Origin: Cytobacillus solani
GTDB taxonomy: Bacteria > Bacillota > Bacilli > Bacillales > Cytobacillaceae
Assembly: GCF_001420595.1 (NCBI RefSeq)
Contig: NZ_LJIX01000006.1
Span: 2,214,204-2,278,203, forward strand
Reading direction: 5' to 3'
DNA: 64,000 nt
In this document: in pieces, positions 18,289-27,140 of the stretch
Numbering within the stretch: the first letter of the stretch is position 1
Layout: the number at the start of each line of letters is the position of its first letter
The notes under the pieces: model-generated
Told to the model about the DNA's origin: nothing
What the model saw: the letters and a program-made list of their open reading frames with translations, nothing else
Databases searched by the model: none
Made by a program: the position numbers and the translations under genes

Positions 18289-18381
18289 ATTCAGTAGATT
18301 TCAGTAGGGCACAATTTATGATGAATTCAACATAAACGTTACTAAGAATGCTGTATGCGATTTGCATTATACGTTTATGTT
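18289..18381 (+). promoter_or_regulatory. Intergenic control region with an 11-bp inverted repeat and short direct repeats
   Basis: AACATAAACGT (18329-18339) and its exact reverse complement ACGTTTATGTT (18371-18381) are 42 bp apart centre to centre, four helical turns. Just upstream, TTCAGTAG occurs twice in tandem (18290-18306). These lie between the divergent GlnKL-like pair and the dicarboxylate carrier, so they are good candidates for the response-regulator operator. Confidence 0.55.
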
Positions 18382-18508
18382 CAGTATTTCACAAATTTAA
18401 TTATAAAGGGTGGTGACTTATAAATAACAGTAATTTTTATAAATGTTCATCAATTTTTATAAAAAGAGCAAACCTGCAATGAGTTCTATTAAATTGGAGG
18501 AAATCAAA

Positions 18509-19825
18509 ATGACATTTTGGATTCAATTCCTAATTTTACTGGCGTGTATTTTTATTGGTGCACGACTTGGTGGTGTTGGTCTTGGAGTAATGGGAGGCGT
18601 AGGCCTTGCCATTTTAGTATTCATATTTGGCCTACAGCCTACAACTGCACCTATTGATGTAATGCTGATGATTTTAGCCGTTATCACTGCAGCTGGCGCG
18701 CTCCAAGCAGCTGGTGGGATGGAATATTTAGTTTATCTTGCTGAAAAGTCTCTTCGTAAAAATCCAAAGCGTATTACCTTTGTTGCTCCAATCGTTACTT
18801 ATTTATTCACGCTTTGTGCAGGTACCGGCCATGTTGCTTATTCTGTTCTTCCTGTTATTGCGGAAGTAGCACGTGAGTCAGGGGTAAGACCTGAAAGACC
18901 AATGTCGATTGCTGTTATTGCTTCACAGCAGGCGATAACGGCAAGCCCAATTTCAGCAGCAACTGTAGCACTGGTTGCACTATTAGCTGATTTCAAAATT
19001 GATTTAATTGATATTTTGATGATTTGTATCCCTTCTACGTTTATCGCATGTATGATTGCGGCATTTGTTTCTAGCAAAATAGGGAAAGAGCTAAATGAAG
19101 ACCCAGAATATTTGAGACGCCTTGAACAAGGGCTAGCACCAATTAAGAAAGATAAAAAAGAGTATATAGCTACAAAAGAGTCAAAATTATCTGTTGTACT
19201 TTTCCTATTAGGAACTTTACTAGTCGTATTATTAGGGTCATTTGAAAAGTTACGTCCAGGCTGGACGATTGATGGCGTGTTCACACGGATGTCAATGCCT
19301 GCATCGATTGAGATCATTATGCTAACGATCGCAGCTTTAGTTATTATTTTTTGCAAACCGAATATTGAAGAAATTGTTTCGGGCAGCATTTTCAAAGCGG
19401 GAGCAACTGCAGTCGTGGCTATTTTTGGTATAGCATGGATGGGTGATACCTTTTTTAACGGTAATATTGAAATAATTTCTGGCTCTATTTCTAGCCTTGT
19501 TACTCAAGCACCATGGCTTTTCGCTATAGCATTATTCGCTTTATCTATCTTGCTTTATAGCCAAGCAGCAACAGTACGGACACTAATGCCACTTGGAATT
19601 TCATTAGGGATAAATCCAGCTTTATTAATTGCAATGTTCCCTGCAGTGAATGGATACTTTTTTATCCCTAACTATCCTACAGTCGTTGCTGCCATTAACT
19701 TTGACCGAACAGGCACGACAAGAATCGGTAAATATATTTTGAATCACAGCTTCATGGTACCTGGATTAGTCGCGACTGTTTTAGCTGTTGGTATTGGAAT
19801 TCTACTAAGCATGATTGTTTTATGA
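18509..19825 (+). CDS. Anaerobic C4-dicarboxylate transporter (Dcu family)
   Basis: 438 residues, about ten to twelve membrane segments, opening F-W-I-Q-F-L-I-L-L-A-C-I-F-I-G-A-R-L-G-G. The motif G-T-G-H-V-A-Y-S-V-L-P-V-I and A-V-N-G-Y-F-F-I-P-N-Y-P are typical of DcuA/DcuB, which exchange fumarate, aspartate or malate for succinate. Start 18509 has TTGGAGG upstream. Followed by aspartase and a fumarate-reductase-type operon, which completes an aspartate-to-succinate fermentation or respiration route. Confidence 0.92.
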   Translation: MTFWIQFLILLACIFIGARLGGVGLGVMGGVGLAILVFIFGLQPTTAPIDVMLMILAVITAAGALQAAGGMEYLVYLAEKSLRKNPKRITFVAPIVTYLFTLCAGTGHVAYSVLPVIAEVARESGVRPERPMSIAVIASQQAITASPISAATVALVALLADFKIDLIDILMICIPSTFIACMIAAFVSSKIGKELNEDPEYLRRLEQGLAPIKKDKKEYIATKESKLSVVLFLLGTLLVVLLGSFEKLRPGWTIDGVFTRMSMPASIEIIMLTIAALVIIFCKPNIEEIVSGSIFKAGATAVVAIFGIAWMGDTFFNGNIEIISGSISSLVTQAPWLFAIALFALSILLYSQAATVRTLMPLGISLGINPALLIAMFPAVNGYFFIPNYPTVVAAINFDRTGTTRIGKYILNHSFMVPGLVATVLAVGIGILLSMIVL

Positions 19826-19958
19826 GAAAACACATGGACTCTTTATCCAAATGAAACAAGGCGTTGAGAGAAGCTAGCAGTACATGTTCAATAAATTATA
19901 CATTTGCATCAATTTAAATAAGCCATAAAATCGGCAAAAAACAGTGGAGATGATTATT

Positions 19959-21413
19959 GTGATAAACACAGATCAATTTCGTATTGAGAAAGACTTTTTA
20001 GGTGAAAAGCAAGTTCCTGCAAATGCATACTATGGAATTCAAACATTGAGAGCAATTGAAAACTTCCCGATCACTGGATACCGAATTGATGAGGCACTGA
20101 TTAAAGCGATGGGAATCGTAAAAAAATGTTCAGCCCTTGCAAATGCGGAAATTGGACAGTTGAATGGTGAAATTGCTGAAGCTATTGTAAAAGCGGCTGA
20201 CGAAGTTATAGAAGGGAAGTTATCAGATCAGTTTATTGTCGACCCGATTCAGGGAGGTGCCGGCACTTCCATTAATATGAACGCAAATGAAGTCATTGCA
20301 AACCGTGCTTTGGAAATATCAGGAGAGAATAAAGGCTCATATAGCATTATTAGCCCTAACTCTCATGTGAATATGGCTCAATCAACTAACGATGCTTTCC
20401 CGACTGCTATTCATCTTTCTACATTGGCATCTTTAGAGGGACTTCTTGAGGTAATGGACGGGCTGCATGAAGAATTCTTACATAAAGCTCAAGAATTCGA
20501 CGGTTTTATCAAAATGGGACGCACACATCTACAAGATGCTGTACCTATTCGCCTAGGGCAGGAATTTGCAGCGTATGCCCAAGTCCTAAAAAGAGATATT
20601 AAACGCATTCAAGCATCAAAAGAAAACTTATATGCAATAAATATGGGGGCAACAGCAGTTGGAACTGGTTTAAACGCTGATCCGAATTATATAGAGAAAG
20701 TAGTACGAAAAATAGCATACTATAGCGACCTCCCTATTACTGGAGTAGAAGACCTGGTAGACGGAACCCAAAATACAGATTGCTATATAGAAGTGTCTTC
20801 CGCTTTAAGAATATGCATGTTAAACATGTCAAAAATAGCAAATGATTTAAGACTGATGGCTTCCGGCCCTCGCTGCGGACTAGGGGAAATTAATCTGCCA
20901 GCTCGTCAGCCAGGATCATCTATTATGCCTGGTAAAGTAAATCCTGTTATGGCTGAAGTGTTGAATCAAAGTGCCTTCCAAGTAATAGGGAATGATACAA
21001 CAATAAGTATGGCGACTGAAGCTGGTCAATTTGACCTAAACGTTATGGAGCCTGTAATTGTATTCAACTTATTACAATCAATTAAGATCATGAAAAATGT
21101 CTTTCATGTCTTCCGTGAATATTGTTTAAGCGGGATTACAGCAAATATTAATCAGATGGAAGCTTACGTGAATAATAGTGTGGGTATCATTACAGCTATT
21201 AATCCGCACGTTGGTTATGAGACTGCTGCATCTATTGCTAAAGAAGCCATAATGGAAAAAAGAGCAGTGAGAGACATCGTACTTGAAAGAGGAGTATTAA
21301 CAGAAATAGAGTTAGATACAATTCTAAATCCATTCGAAATGACTCATCCGGGCATTTCTGGAAAAGAATTGCTGAAGACGAAAGAAAAAGCGAAAGAAGC
21401 AGTTTTAGTTTAA
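19959..21413 (+). CDS. aspA: Aspartate ammonia-lyase (aspartase)
   Basis: 484 residues of the fumarase/aspartase superfamily. Signature G-S-S-I-M-P-G-K-V-N-P; N-terminal R-I-E-K-D-F-L-G-E-K-Q-V-P-A-N-A-Y-Y-G and I-Q-T-L-R-A-I-E-N-F-P-I-T-G resemble Bacillus aspartase (AnsB) more than fumarase. Converts aspartate to fumarate and ammonia. GTG 19959 is preceded by GTGGAGATG. Between the Dcu carrier and the fumarate reductase genes, so its product can feed the reductase directly. Confidence 0.93.
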   Translation: MINTDQFRIEKDFLGEKQVPANAYYGIQTLRAIENFPITGYRIDEALIKAMGIVKKCSALANAEIGQLNGEIAEAIVKAADEVIEGKLSDQFIVDPIQGGAGTSINMNANEVIANRALEISGENKGSYSIISPNSHVNMAQSTNDAFPTAIHLSTLASLEGLLEVMDGLHEEFLHKAQEFDGFIKMGRTHLQDAVPIRLGQEFAAYAQVLKRDIKRIQASKENLYAINMGATAVGTGLNADPNYIEKVVRKIAYYSDLPITGVEDLVDGTQNTDCYIEVSSALRICMLNMSKIANDLRLMASGPRCGLGEINLPARQPGSSIMPGKVNPVMAEVLNQSAFQVIGNDTTISMATEAGQFDLNVMEPVIVFNLLQSIKIMKNVFHVFREYCLSGITANINQMEAYVNNSVGIITAINPHVGYETAASIAKEAIMEKRAVRDIVLERGVLTEIELDTILNPFEMTHPGISGKELLKTKEKAKEAVLV

Positions 21414-21500
21414 CTGATTAAATAAATATTATTGAGATGAAGTAACTAGAGGACAATCTATTATTTTCAATCACTCAAGCTACTCTAGTAAAAAGAGTAT

Positions 21501-21537
21501 AACGGGGTGAGGTTCACCTGCCTCCTCCCCGTTTCTA
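21501..21537 (+). terminator. Terminator after aspA
   Basis: GC-rich stem AACGGGG/CCCCGTT with additional GAGG/CCTC pairing, then TTTCTATT. Confidence 0.75.
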
Positions 21538-21579
21538 TTAATTAATATGAAATAGCAATCTCTGAAAATTTTTATAAGT

Positions 21580-21685
21580 TTTGGCTATGTTAAAGCTCAG
21601 TGTTGATAATGCTATTTTGTTGTTGATTTTCGCTGCAGGTGTGTGCTTACAGCGGAAATCAACAGGGAAGTTTAACATAGCCAAA
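21580..21685. repeat. Palindromic interspersed repeat (106 bp, nested stem-loops)
   Basis: Ends are a perfect 15-bp inverted repeat, TTTGGCTATGTTAAA and TTTAACATAGCCAAA. Inside, GTTGATTTTCGCTG pairs with CAGCGGAAATCAAC. The outline resembles longer interspersed repeats seen in Bacillus genomes that begin GGCTATGTTAAAGC and close with an AATCAACAGGGAAG segment; this copy seems internally shortened. It sits directly before the reductase operon and would form a long RNA hairpin in its leader. Confidence 0.7.
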
Positions 21686-21743
21686 GGCTTTGTTAGTATA
21701 CAGTGCTTTTTTAAAAAGTTTTATAGATATGGAGGCATTCTTC

Positions 21744-23453
21744 ATGTTCAAATATGATGTTGTTGTAGTTGGTGCTGGTGGAGCTGGAATGATGGCAGCT
21801 CTTTATGCCAGTAAAGATCCAAGCTTAAAAGTAGCAGTCCTTAGTAAAATATTCCCCACCCGTTCCCATACAGGTGCAGCTCAAGGCGGAATCAATGCAG
21901 CTATGGGTTATCGTGATAATAGCGATTCTGCTGAAAAGCATTTTAGAGATACAGTAAAGGGCAGCGATTTCCTTGCAGATCAAGATGCTGTCGAGTTTTT
22001 CACCACTCATATGCCGGAACTTATATCTGAGCTTGATTATATGGGGGTTCCGTTCTCTCGCGATAAAAATGGAAAGGTTGCACAACGTCCTTTCGGCGGT
22101 GCATCAAGTCCAAGAACCTGTTATTCCGCAGATAAAACAGGGCATGTCATTCTCCACGCTTTATATGAACAATGTTTAAAGAATAATGTTCGCTTTCACA
22201 ATGACTGGTATTTACTATCTCTAGCAGTTGATAACGGTCATTTTGAAGGGTTAGTTGCAATGGATATCCGTACAGCCAAAGTTCATGCTATCCAAGCTAA
22301 GGCAGTAGTTATTGCAACAGGCGGCTATGGCCGTGTGTACTGGAGCAGAACAACGAATGCGATTAATATGACAGGAGATGGAACAGCAGCATGCTTCGAC
22401 ATTGGGATTCCATTAAAGGATCCAGAATTTGTTCAATTCCATCCAACTGGTCTTGCTTCTACAGGCGTTCTTTTATCTGAAGCATGTCGAGGTGAAGGCG
22501 GATATTTAATCAATAAAGACGGCGAACGATTTATGGCACGCTACGCACCAGATAAAATGGAGCTCGGTCCGCGTGATCTCGTTTCACGTTCGATTGAAAC
22601 AGAAATTAAAGAGGGTCGAGGCTTTGGTGATGGGATGGGTTCTTACGTATTAATGGATTTACGGCACTTAGGCGAGGAAAAAATTATGGAACGTCTGCCG
22701 CAAGTTCGTGAATTAGCAATGGACTTTGAAGGTGTCGACCTCGTTAAAGAACCTGTGCCAATACGACCTAGCTGCCACTACATGATGGGCGGTATCCATA
22801 TAGTAGATCACAAAACTTGCGCTACACCTATCGAAGGAATTCATGCAGCTGGTGAATGCTGTGCAGTTTCCATTCACGGTGCTAATCGATTGGGTGGCAA
22901 TTCAGTTGCCGACGTCGTATTATTTGGAAAATATGCTGGACAAGGTGCGCAGCAATCAGCAAAAAAACGATCATTTACTTCGACAGCGAAACTGGAGCTA
23001 GAGAAAATAAAGTGGACTGAAAAATTCGATTTAATCCGTAAGAAAAAAACAGGAATCAATATGTTTGAAATTCGTGACAAGATGGCTGAAACAATGTGGT
23101 ACAATGTAGGAATTTTCCGTACAGAAGACGAAATGAAACAAGCTTACTACACGATTGAAGACCTGCTTGAGCAATTCAAGGATGCTTTTATTGGTGATTC
23201 CTCCGAATCCTACAATATGGCATTCATAAACTATGTTGAAATCAGCAACCTGTTAAAGCTCGCAAAAGCAGTAACATTGGGGGCAATCAATCGAAAAGAG
23301 AGCCGCGGTTCTCATTCGAGAGGAGATTATCCAACTAGGGATGATGAAAATTTCTTAAAGCATACGCTGATTTATAACGAAGGAGAATATTATCGCCTAG
23401 AATATAGCCCGGTCACCATTACGAAATATCAACCGGAGGAGCGTAAATACTAA
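21744..23453 (+). CDS. frdA: Fumarate reductase/succinate dehydrogenase flavoprotein subunit
   Basis: 569 residues. N-terminal FAD site G-A-G-G-A-G-M-M-A-A, covalent-flavin motif R-S-H-T-G-A-A-Q-G-G, substrate motifs Q-F-H-P-T-G-L and S-C-H-Y-M-M-G-G-I, and H-G-A-N-R-L-G-G-N-S. There is no Tat signal, so the active site should be cytoplasmic. ATG 21744 follows TGGAGG. The stop overlaps the next start (TAATG). The third gene encodes a CCG protein in place of a membrane cytochrome b. In this context fumarate reduction is the likelier direction. Confidence 0.92.
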   Translation: MFKYDVVVVGAGGAGMMAALYASKDPSLKVAVLSKIFPTRSHTGAAQGGINAAMGYRDNSDSAEKHFRDTVKGSDFLADQDAVEFFTTHMPELISELDYMGVPFSRDKNGKVAQRPFGGASSPRTCYSADKTGHVILHALYEQCLKNNVRFHNDWYLLSLAVDNGHFEGLVAMDIRTAKVHAIQAKAVVIATGGYGRVYWSRTTNAINMTGDGTAACFDIGIPLKDPEFVQFHPTGLASTGVLLSEACRGEGGYLINKDGERFMARYAPDKMELGPRDLVSRSIETEIKEGRGFGDGMGSYVLMDLRHLGEEKIMERLPQVRELAMDFEGVDLVKEPVPIRPSCHYMMGGIHIVDHKTCATPIEGIHAAGECCAVSIHGANRLGGNSVADVVLFGKYAGQGAQQSAKKRSFTSTAKLELEKIKWTEKFDLIRKKKTGINMFEIRDKMAETMWYNVGIFRTEDEMKQAYYTIEDLLEQFKDAFIGDSSESYNMAFINYVEISNLLKLAKAVTLGAINRKESRGSHSRGDYPTRDDENFLKHTLIYNEGEYYRLEYSPVTITKYQPEERKY

Positions 23454-24409
23454 TGAGAACGATACATTATAAAATCAAACGATTCGACGGGAAAAGAGAA
23501 TGGTATCAAGACTATCAATTACAATACGAAAAAGGCAAAACGATTCTGTGGGCCTTAACAGCAATACGTGAACAATTAGATCCAACGCTTGTTTTTACAT
23601 CAGCTTGTCGCCACGCGATTTGTGGCAGCTGTGCAATTAAAGTCAATGGAAAGTCATTTTTGGCTTGTAAAACATCACTTGATGAAGTATTAGAAACCTT
23701 CAAATCCGACTATCTTGTATTTGAACCATTAAGCAATTTTGAGGTTATAAAAGATCTCGCCATTGCTTGGGAGCCAAAGATGGAAAAAATGAAGCAGGTG
23801 AAACCTTGGTTAATTCCGTCAAACAAAGGCAGTGTCGAAAGAGGATTTATCCAAAGTGAAGATGATTTTCACGAAATATCCTCTCCAACAGACTGTATTC
23901 TTTGTGGGGTATGTACATCGGAATGTAACCAATTAGCTGTTAATGACGGTACTTATTTAGACCCATTCATTTTAAATCGAGCCTATCGTTTTTCCGTGGA
24001 TTCAAGAGATTGTGCTCCAGAAGAGCATATTCGCCCAGTATATGAAAATGAGCTTTGGAAATGCATACACTGTATGCAATGTATATCAAGCTGTCCGAAA
24101 GGAATACCATTAACAGACGAGATTGCCTATTTGAGACAGGAATCCATCAAAATGGGCGAAGTCAATAATCAAGGTGCAAAACATGCTTTTGCCTTCTATG
24201 ATGACGTTCGGAATAAAGGTCGTTTAAATGAAACAATGCTCCCAATTAAGACGGACGGATTGTTAAAAACAGCCACAACTAAAATTCCTTTTGCCCTGCG
24301 TATGATCAAAAAAGGAAAAATCAATCCATTTCATATGCCTAAAGCTATTGAAGGTATTAAAGGCGTAAAGGAAATTTACAAATATGCCGAGGAGGTCAAA
24401 CACTCATGA
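23453..24409 (+). CDS. frdB: Fumarate reductase/succinate dehydrogenase iron-sulfur subunit
   Basis: 318 residues, longer than the usual 240-250. A plant-type [2Fe-2S] domain has C-R-H-A-I-C-G-S-C-A (about residues 51-60) and a later Cys. Then come two ferredoxin-like clusters, C-I-L-C-G-V-C-T-S-E-C and C-I-H-C-M-Q-C-I-S-S-C-P. The C-terminal 80 residues continue with a helical part that may contact the CCG subunit. Overlaps the next gene by ATGA, implying coupled translation. Confidence 0.92.
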   Translation: MRTIHYKIKRFDGKREWYQDYQLQYEKGKTILWALTAIREQLDPTLVFTSACRHAICGSCAIKVNGKSFLACKTSLDEVLETFKSDYLVFEPLSNFEVIKDLAIAWEPKMEKMKQVKPWLIPSNKGSVERGFIQSEDDFHEISSPTDCILCGVCTSECNQLAVNDGTYLDPFILNRAYRFSVDSRDCAPEEHIRPVYENELWKCIHCMQCISSCPKGIPLTDEIAYLRQESIKMGEVNNQGAKHAFAFYDDVRNKGRLNETMLPIKTDGLLKTATTKIPFALRMIKKGKINPFHMPKAIEGIKGVKEIYKYAEEVKHS

Positions 24410-25287
24410 GATACGCTTTTTTCCCAGGATGTACATTAGAATCAGCTGCAGAGGAACTCATGATTTCGACAATGAAGGTTGCAGAGGCCTTAGGAATTGA
24501 ATTAATTGAGCTAAAAGGTTGGACATGCTGTGGAGCAAGCCATATTCAAGATATAGATGATTTTTTAGCCACCTCCATCAATGCTCGTAATATTGCTTTA
24601 GGAGAGAAACTGGGTGTTTCGAAAATTATCACGGTTTGTAATACATGTACACTAATGCTTCGTACTGCAAAGGCTAAGCTTGATAAAAATAAAAAGCTGC
24701 GTACTAGGGTGAACGAAAGCTTAAGAAGTACTGGTATGCAATATAAAGGCAACGTCGAAGTAACCCATCTGCTGTGGGCGTTAATTGAAGATTACGGCCT
24801 TGACCGCTTGAAGGAAAAAGTAAAGCGTCCGCTAACAGGCTTGAAGGTAGCAAATTTTTATGGCTGTCATATCTTAATGCCACCGAAAATTATGGGTTTC
24901 GAAAATCACATGAACCCTCAATCAATGGAAATGATTGCTGAAGTACTTGGCGCTGAAAGTGTAAAGTTTGACCAACGTCTAGCATGCTGCGGATTTCATG
25001 CTGTCTTTCCAGCAGAAAAAGAGGTAATGAACTTAACAGGAATGAACTGTTTGTCACCAAAAGCTTCTGGTGCTGATTGTTTAATTACTCCATGCCCATT
25101 ATGCCAGATGCAACTAGATGCTTATCAGCCAGATGCACAAAAAGGTTTCTCTAAAGATATTACAATGCCTGTACTTCATCTGCCACAATTAATCGGTCTT
25201 GCTCTTGGATTTTCACCACAGGAGCTTGCGATCCAACGCCATGTGGTCGATGCTATTCCTGTATTAACCGAAAATGTATTAGTTTAA
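24406..25287 (+). CDS. CCG-domain (HdrB/SdhE-type) subunit of the fumarate reductase
   Basis: 293 residues with two cysteine-rich CCG domains as in heterodisulfide reductase subunit B: C9, W-T-C-C-G-A-S and C-N-T-C in the first half; F-Y-G-C-H, L-A-C-C-G-F-H and C-P-L-C in the second. In SdhABE/MfrABE-type complexes this subunit replaces the membrane-spanning cytochrome b and binds a special iron-sulfur cluster at the quinone side. It has no membrane helix, so attachment would be through amphipathic surfaces. Last gene of the frd operon. Confidence 0.87.
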   Translation: MRYAFFPGCTLESAAEELMISTMKVAEALGIELIELKGWTCCGASHIQDIDDFLATSINARNIALGEKLGVSKIITVCNTCTLMLRTAKAKLDKNKKLRTRVNESLRSTGMQYKGNVEVTHLLWALIEDYGLDRLKEKVKRPLTGLKVANFYGCHILMPPKIMGFENHMNPQSMEMIAEVLGAESVKFDQRLACCGFHAVFPAEKEVMNLTGMNCLSPKASGADCLITPCPLCQMQLDAYQPDAQKGFSKDITMPVLHLPQLIGLALGFSPQELAIQRHVVDAIPVLTENVLV

Positions 25288-25421
25288 AAATAGTTTGTTT
25301 AAATTCGCAGATTGAAATTAGCAAATAATCCTTTTTATCAATAAATTAGTAAAATCACTGCACTACCGAGTAGATTCCTTCTGTGCTATTTTCGATCAAT
25401 CTATTACTGGAGACGAATGGC

Positions 25422-25796
25422 ATGAAATATATTTATCAAAAAAATGCAAAGCTTGTTGGTCATATTGAAGAAAAAGTCCTTTGTCTATTAAATAGTAAGG
25501 ATGACTGGATTCATGACCAATATCGTGAAAGCTTCATTATCCATGGTACTATTTATTCATCCAATATGCCTTTTCACCCACAGTCTATTTCGATTACAGG
25601 CTATTTCCAAGATGAAGAGACAGGAAAATGGATTAAAGTTAAAAATGGGGTTGCAATTCTCAACTCTGAAGACCCTTCTATTAGTTGGAAGATGAGTTTT
25701 GAAGAACTTGTCTCGATCCATTTTAAAACAGGTAAATATATAAAGCTAAAGCATCCTATTAACCCTAATTTAAAGCGAAAACAGAACTTTAATTAA
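25422..25796 (+). CDS. Hypothetical protein
   Basis: 124 residues from ATG 25422 (GGAGA nine bases upstream). Alternating short strands and turns (F-I-I-H-G-T-I-Y, S-I-S-I-T-G-Y-F, W-I-K-V-K-N-G-V) suggest a small beta-rich fold. No signal peptide or known motif. Stands alone after the frd operon with its own terminator. Function not recognised. Confidence 0.55.
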   Translation: MKYIYQKNAKLVGHIEEKVLCLLNSKDDWIHDQYRESFIIHGTIYSSNMPFHPQSISITGYFQDEETGKWIKVKNGVAILNSEDPSISWKMSFEELVSIHFKTGKYIKLKHPINPNLKRKQNFN

Positions 25797-25855
25797 ACTT
25801 TTCACCCCACCTACTCTGAGCTAAAATATCAGTCTTATATCTATATACATTCAAA

Positions 25856-25893
25856 AACCAGACTCCCATACGCTAAAGGAATCTGGTTTTCAT
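25856..25893 (+). terminator. Terminator
   Basis: Stem AACCAGAcTCC/GGAaTCTGGTT followed by TTCAT. From here to 26164 (about 270 bases) I see no gene. Confidence 0.65.
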
Positions 25894-26164
25894 ATGTAAA
25901 GAGATATATTGTTTCTTCATTCATTTTCCACAAGTTACTATCGAGTACCAAATGAATGTCCCGTTATGAAACTCCGGCTATTTTTATCATAAATTTTGTA
26001 AAATCTCTGTTCGTCGATATTTCTTTAGTTCTTAGTTTAATAAAATCAACACTGGACAATATATAAAAAACACATTTAAAAACATTCTTCTGTCTTTTGA
26101 ATCCGGTTAGGAAGCTTTTTTTCCTTTACTGCTTGCAAAAATATGATATACAGGAGTGGGAAAA

Positions 26165-26785
26165 GTGGTCAGAGATAAAGGTACAATCATTCATATTTTA
26201 TTGCTGCTGCTTGTTGTTTCAGTTTTTATATGGTCAGTTATTCGGCCAGCCGGATACTTAATATGGACAATGGAAGTGCTTCCTGCCGTTGTAGTACTTG
26301 TTATTGTAATTGTTACCTATAATAAGTTTCGTCTTACCACGCTATCTTATGTCATTATTGCCATACTATCAATTACTATGTTCATTGGCGGACATTATAC
26401 GTACTCAAAGGTTCCTCTTTTCAATTGGATAAAAGATTATTTTGATCTAAATCGCAATCACTATGACAGGTTCGGGCATTTCTTGAAGGGGTTATTTGCA
26501 ATTGTGATAAGAGAAATTTTAATAAGGAAAACACCGCTAGTAAGAGGTCCATGGTTATTAGCAGTTACATTAAGTTTTTCACTTTCCATTGGAGCTTTAT
26601 ATGAAATTACTGAATGGCTTGCTTCAAAAATAACAAAAGGCAAAAAAGCATCTACAGAATTTTTAGGGACACAGGGTGATGTTTGGGATTCACAGTGGGA
26701 TATGTCATTAACATTGGTGGGTTCTATATTAGCAATAATCATCTTTTCAAAGTTACATAACAAGCTGTTAGAAAAAAAACGGTAA
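26165..26785 (+). CDS. DUF2238 (YjdF-type) inner membrane protein
   Basis: 206 residues with six hydrophobic segments. Conserved DUF2238 marks are present: N-H-Y-D-R-F-G-H-F-L-K-G, A-L-Y-E-I-T-E-W and F-L-G-T-Q-G-D-V-W-D-S-Q-W-D-M. These are conserved residues facing the membrane surface; function is not known. GTG 26165 is chosen since CAGGAG lies eight bases upstream; GTG 26156 overlaps that site. Confidence 0.8.
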   Translation: MVRDKGTIIHILLLLLVVSVFIWSVIRPAGYLIWTMEVLPAVVVLVIVIVTYNKFRLTTLSYVIIAILSITMFIGGHYTYSKVPLFNWIKDYFDLNRNHYDRFGHFLKGLFAIVIREILIRKTPLVRGPWLLAVTLSFSLSIGALYEITEWLASKITKGKKASTEFLGTQGDVWDSQWDMSLTLVGSILAIIIFSKLHNKLLEKKR

Positions 26786-26832
26786 TGGCTGGCATTATTC
26801 ACGAGTCCATCCAGCCAACCATCCTCTTTTTA
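26786..26832 (+). terminator. Terminator-like hairpin
   Basis: Stem TGGCTGG/CCAGCCA, then a T-run (CTCTTTTT). Confidence 0.6.
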
Positions 26833-26878
26833 ACTCGTTTTATCATCTAGTAGACACTTTTTATCTCATCTACTTCAA

Positions 26879-26976
26879 CTATTGATCAGCAATTAGCCCA
26901 TCTTTACGCATTTCTGCAACAGCCTTCGCTCCATTTTCTGCATCTAGACAACCCATCAGCACATGGTCTTCTCTAT
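26879..26976 (-). pseudogene. Short coding remnant
   Basis: A minus-strand frame of about 30 codons, reading D-H-V-L-M-G-C-L-D-A-E-N-G-A-K-A-V-A and ending in TAG, is closed upstream by a stop in the same frame. It looks like the tail of a protein whose front is lost. I cannot name the family. The rest of 26833-27140 shows no gene. Confidence 0.3.
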
Positions 26977-27140
26977 TTTACTTCGTTTCATAACTTGAAT
27001 TTAATCTGTAACAACCAATTCTTCTCTGTAGCTGATCATGTACGGAAAATTCAATACCCCTGTACAAAGATGGATGAAATTAAAGAATCTAACCAAAATA
27101 ATAATGACAATTTTACAATTCTTTAAAAGGAGCAGATAGA

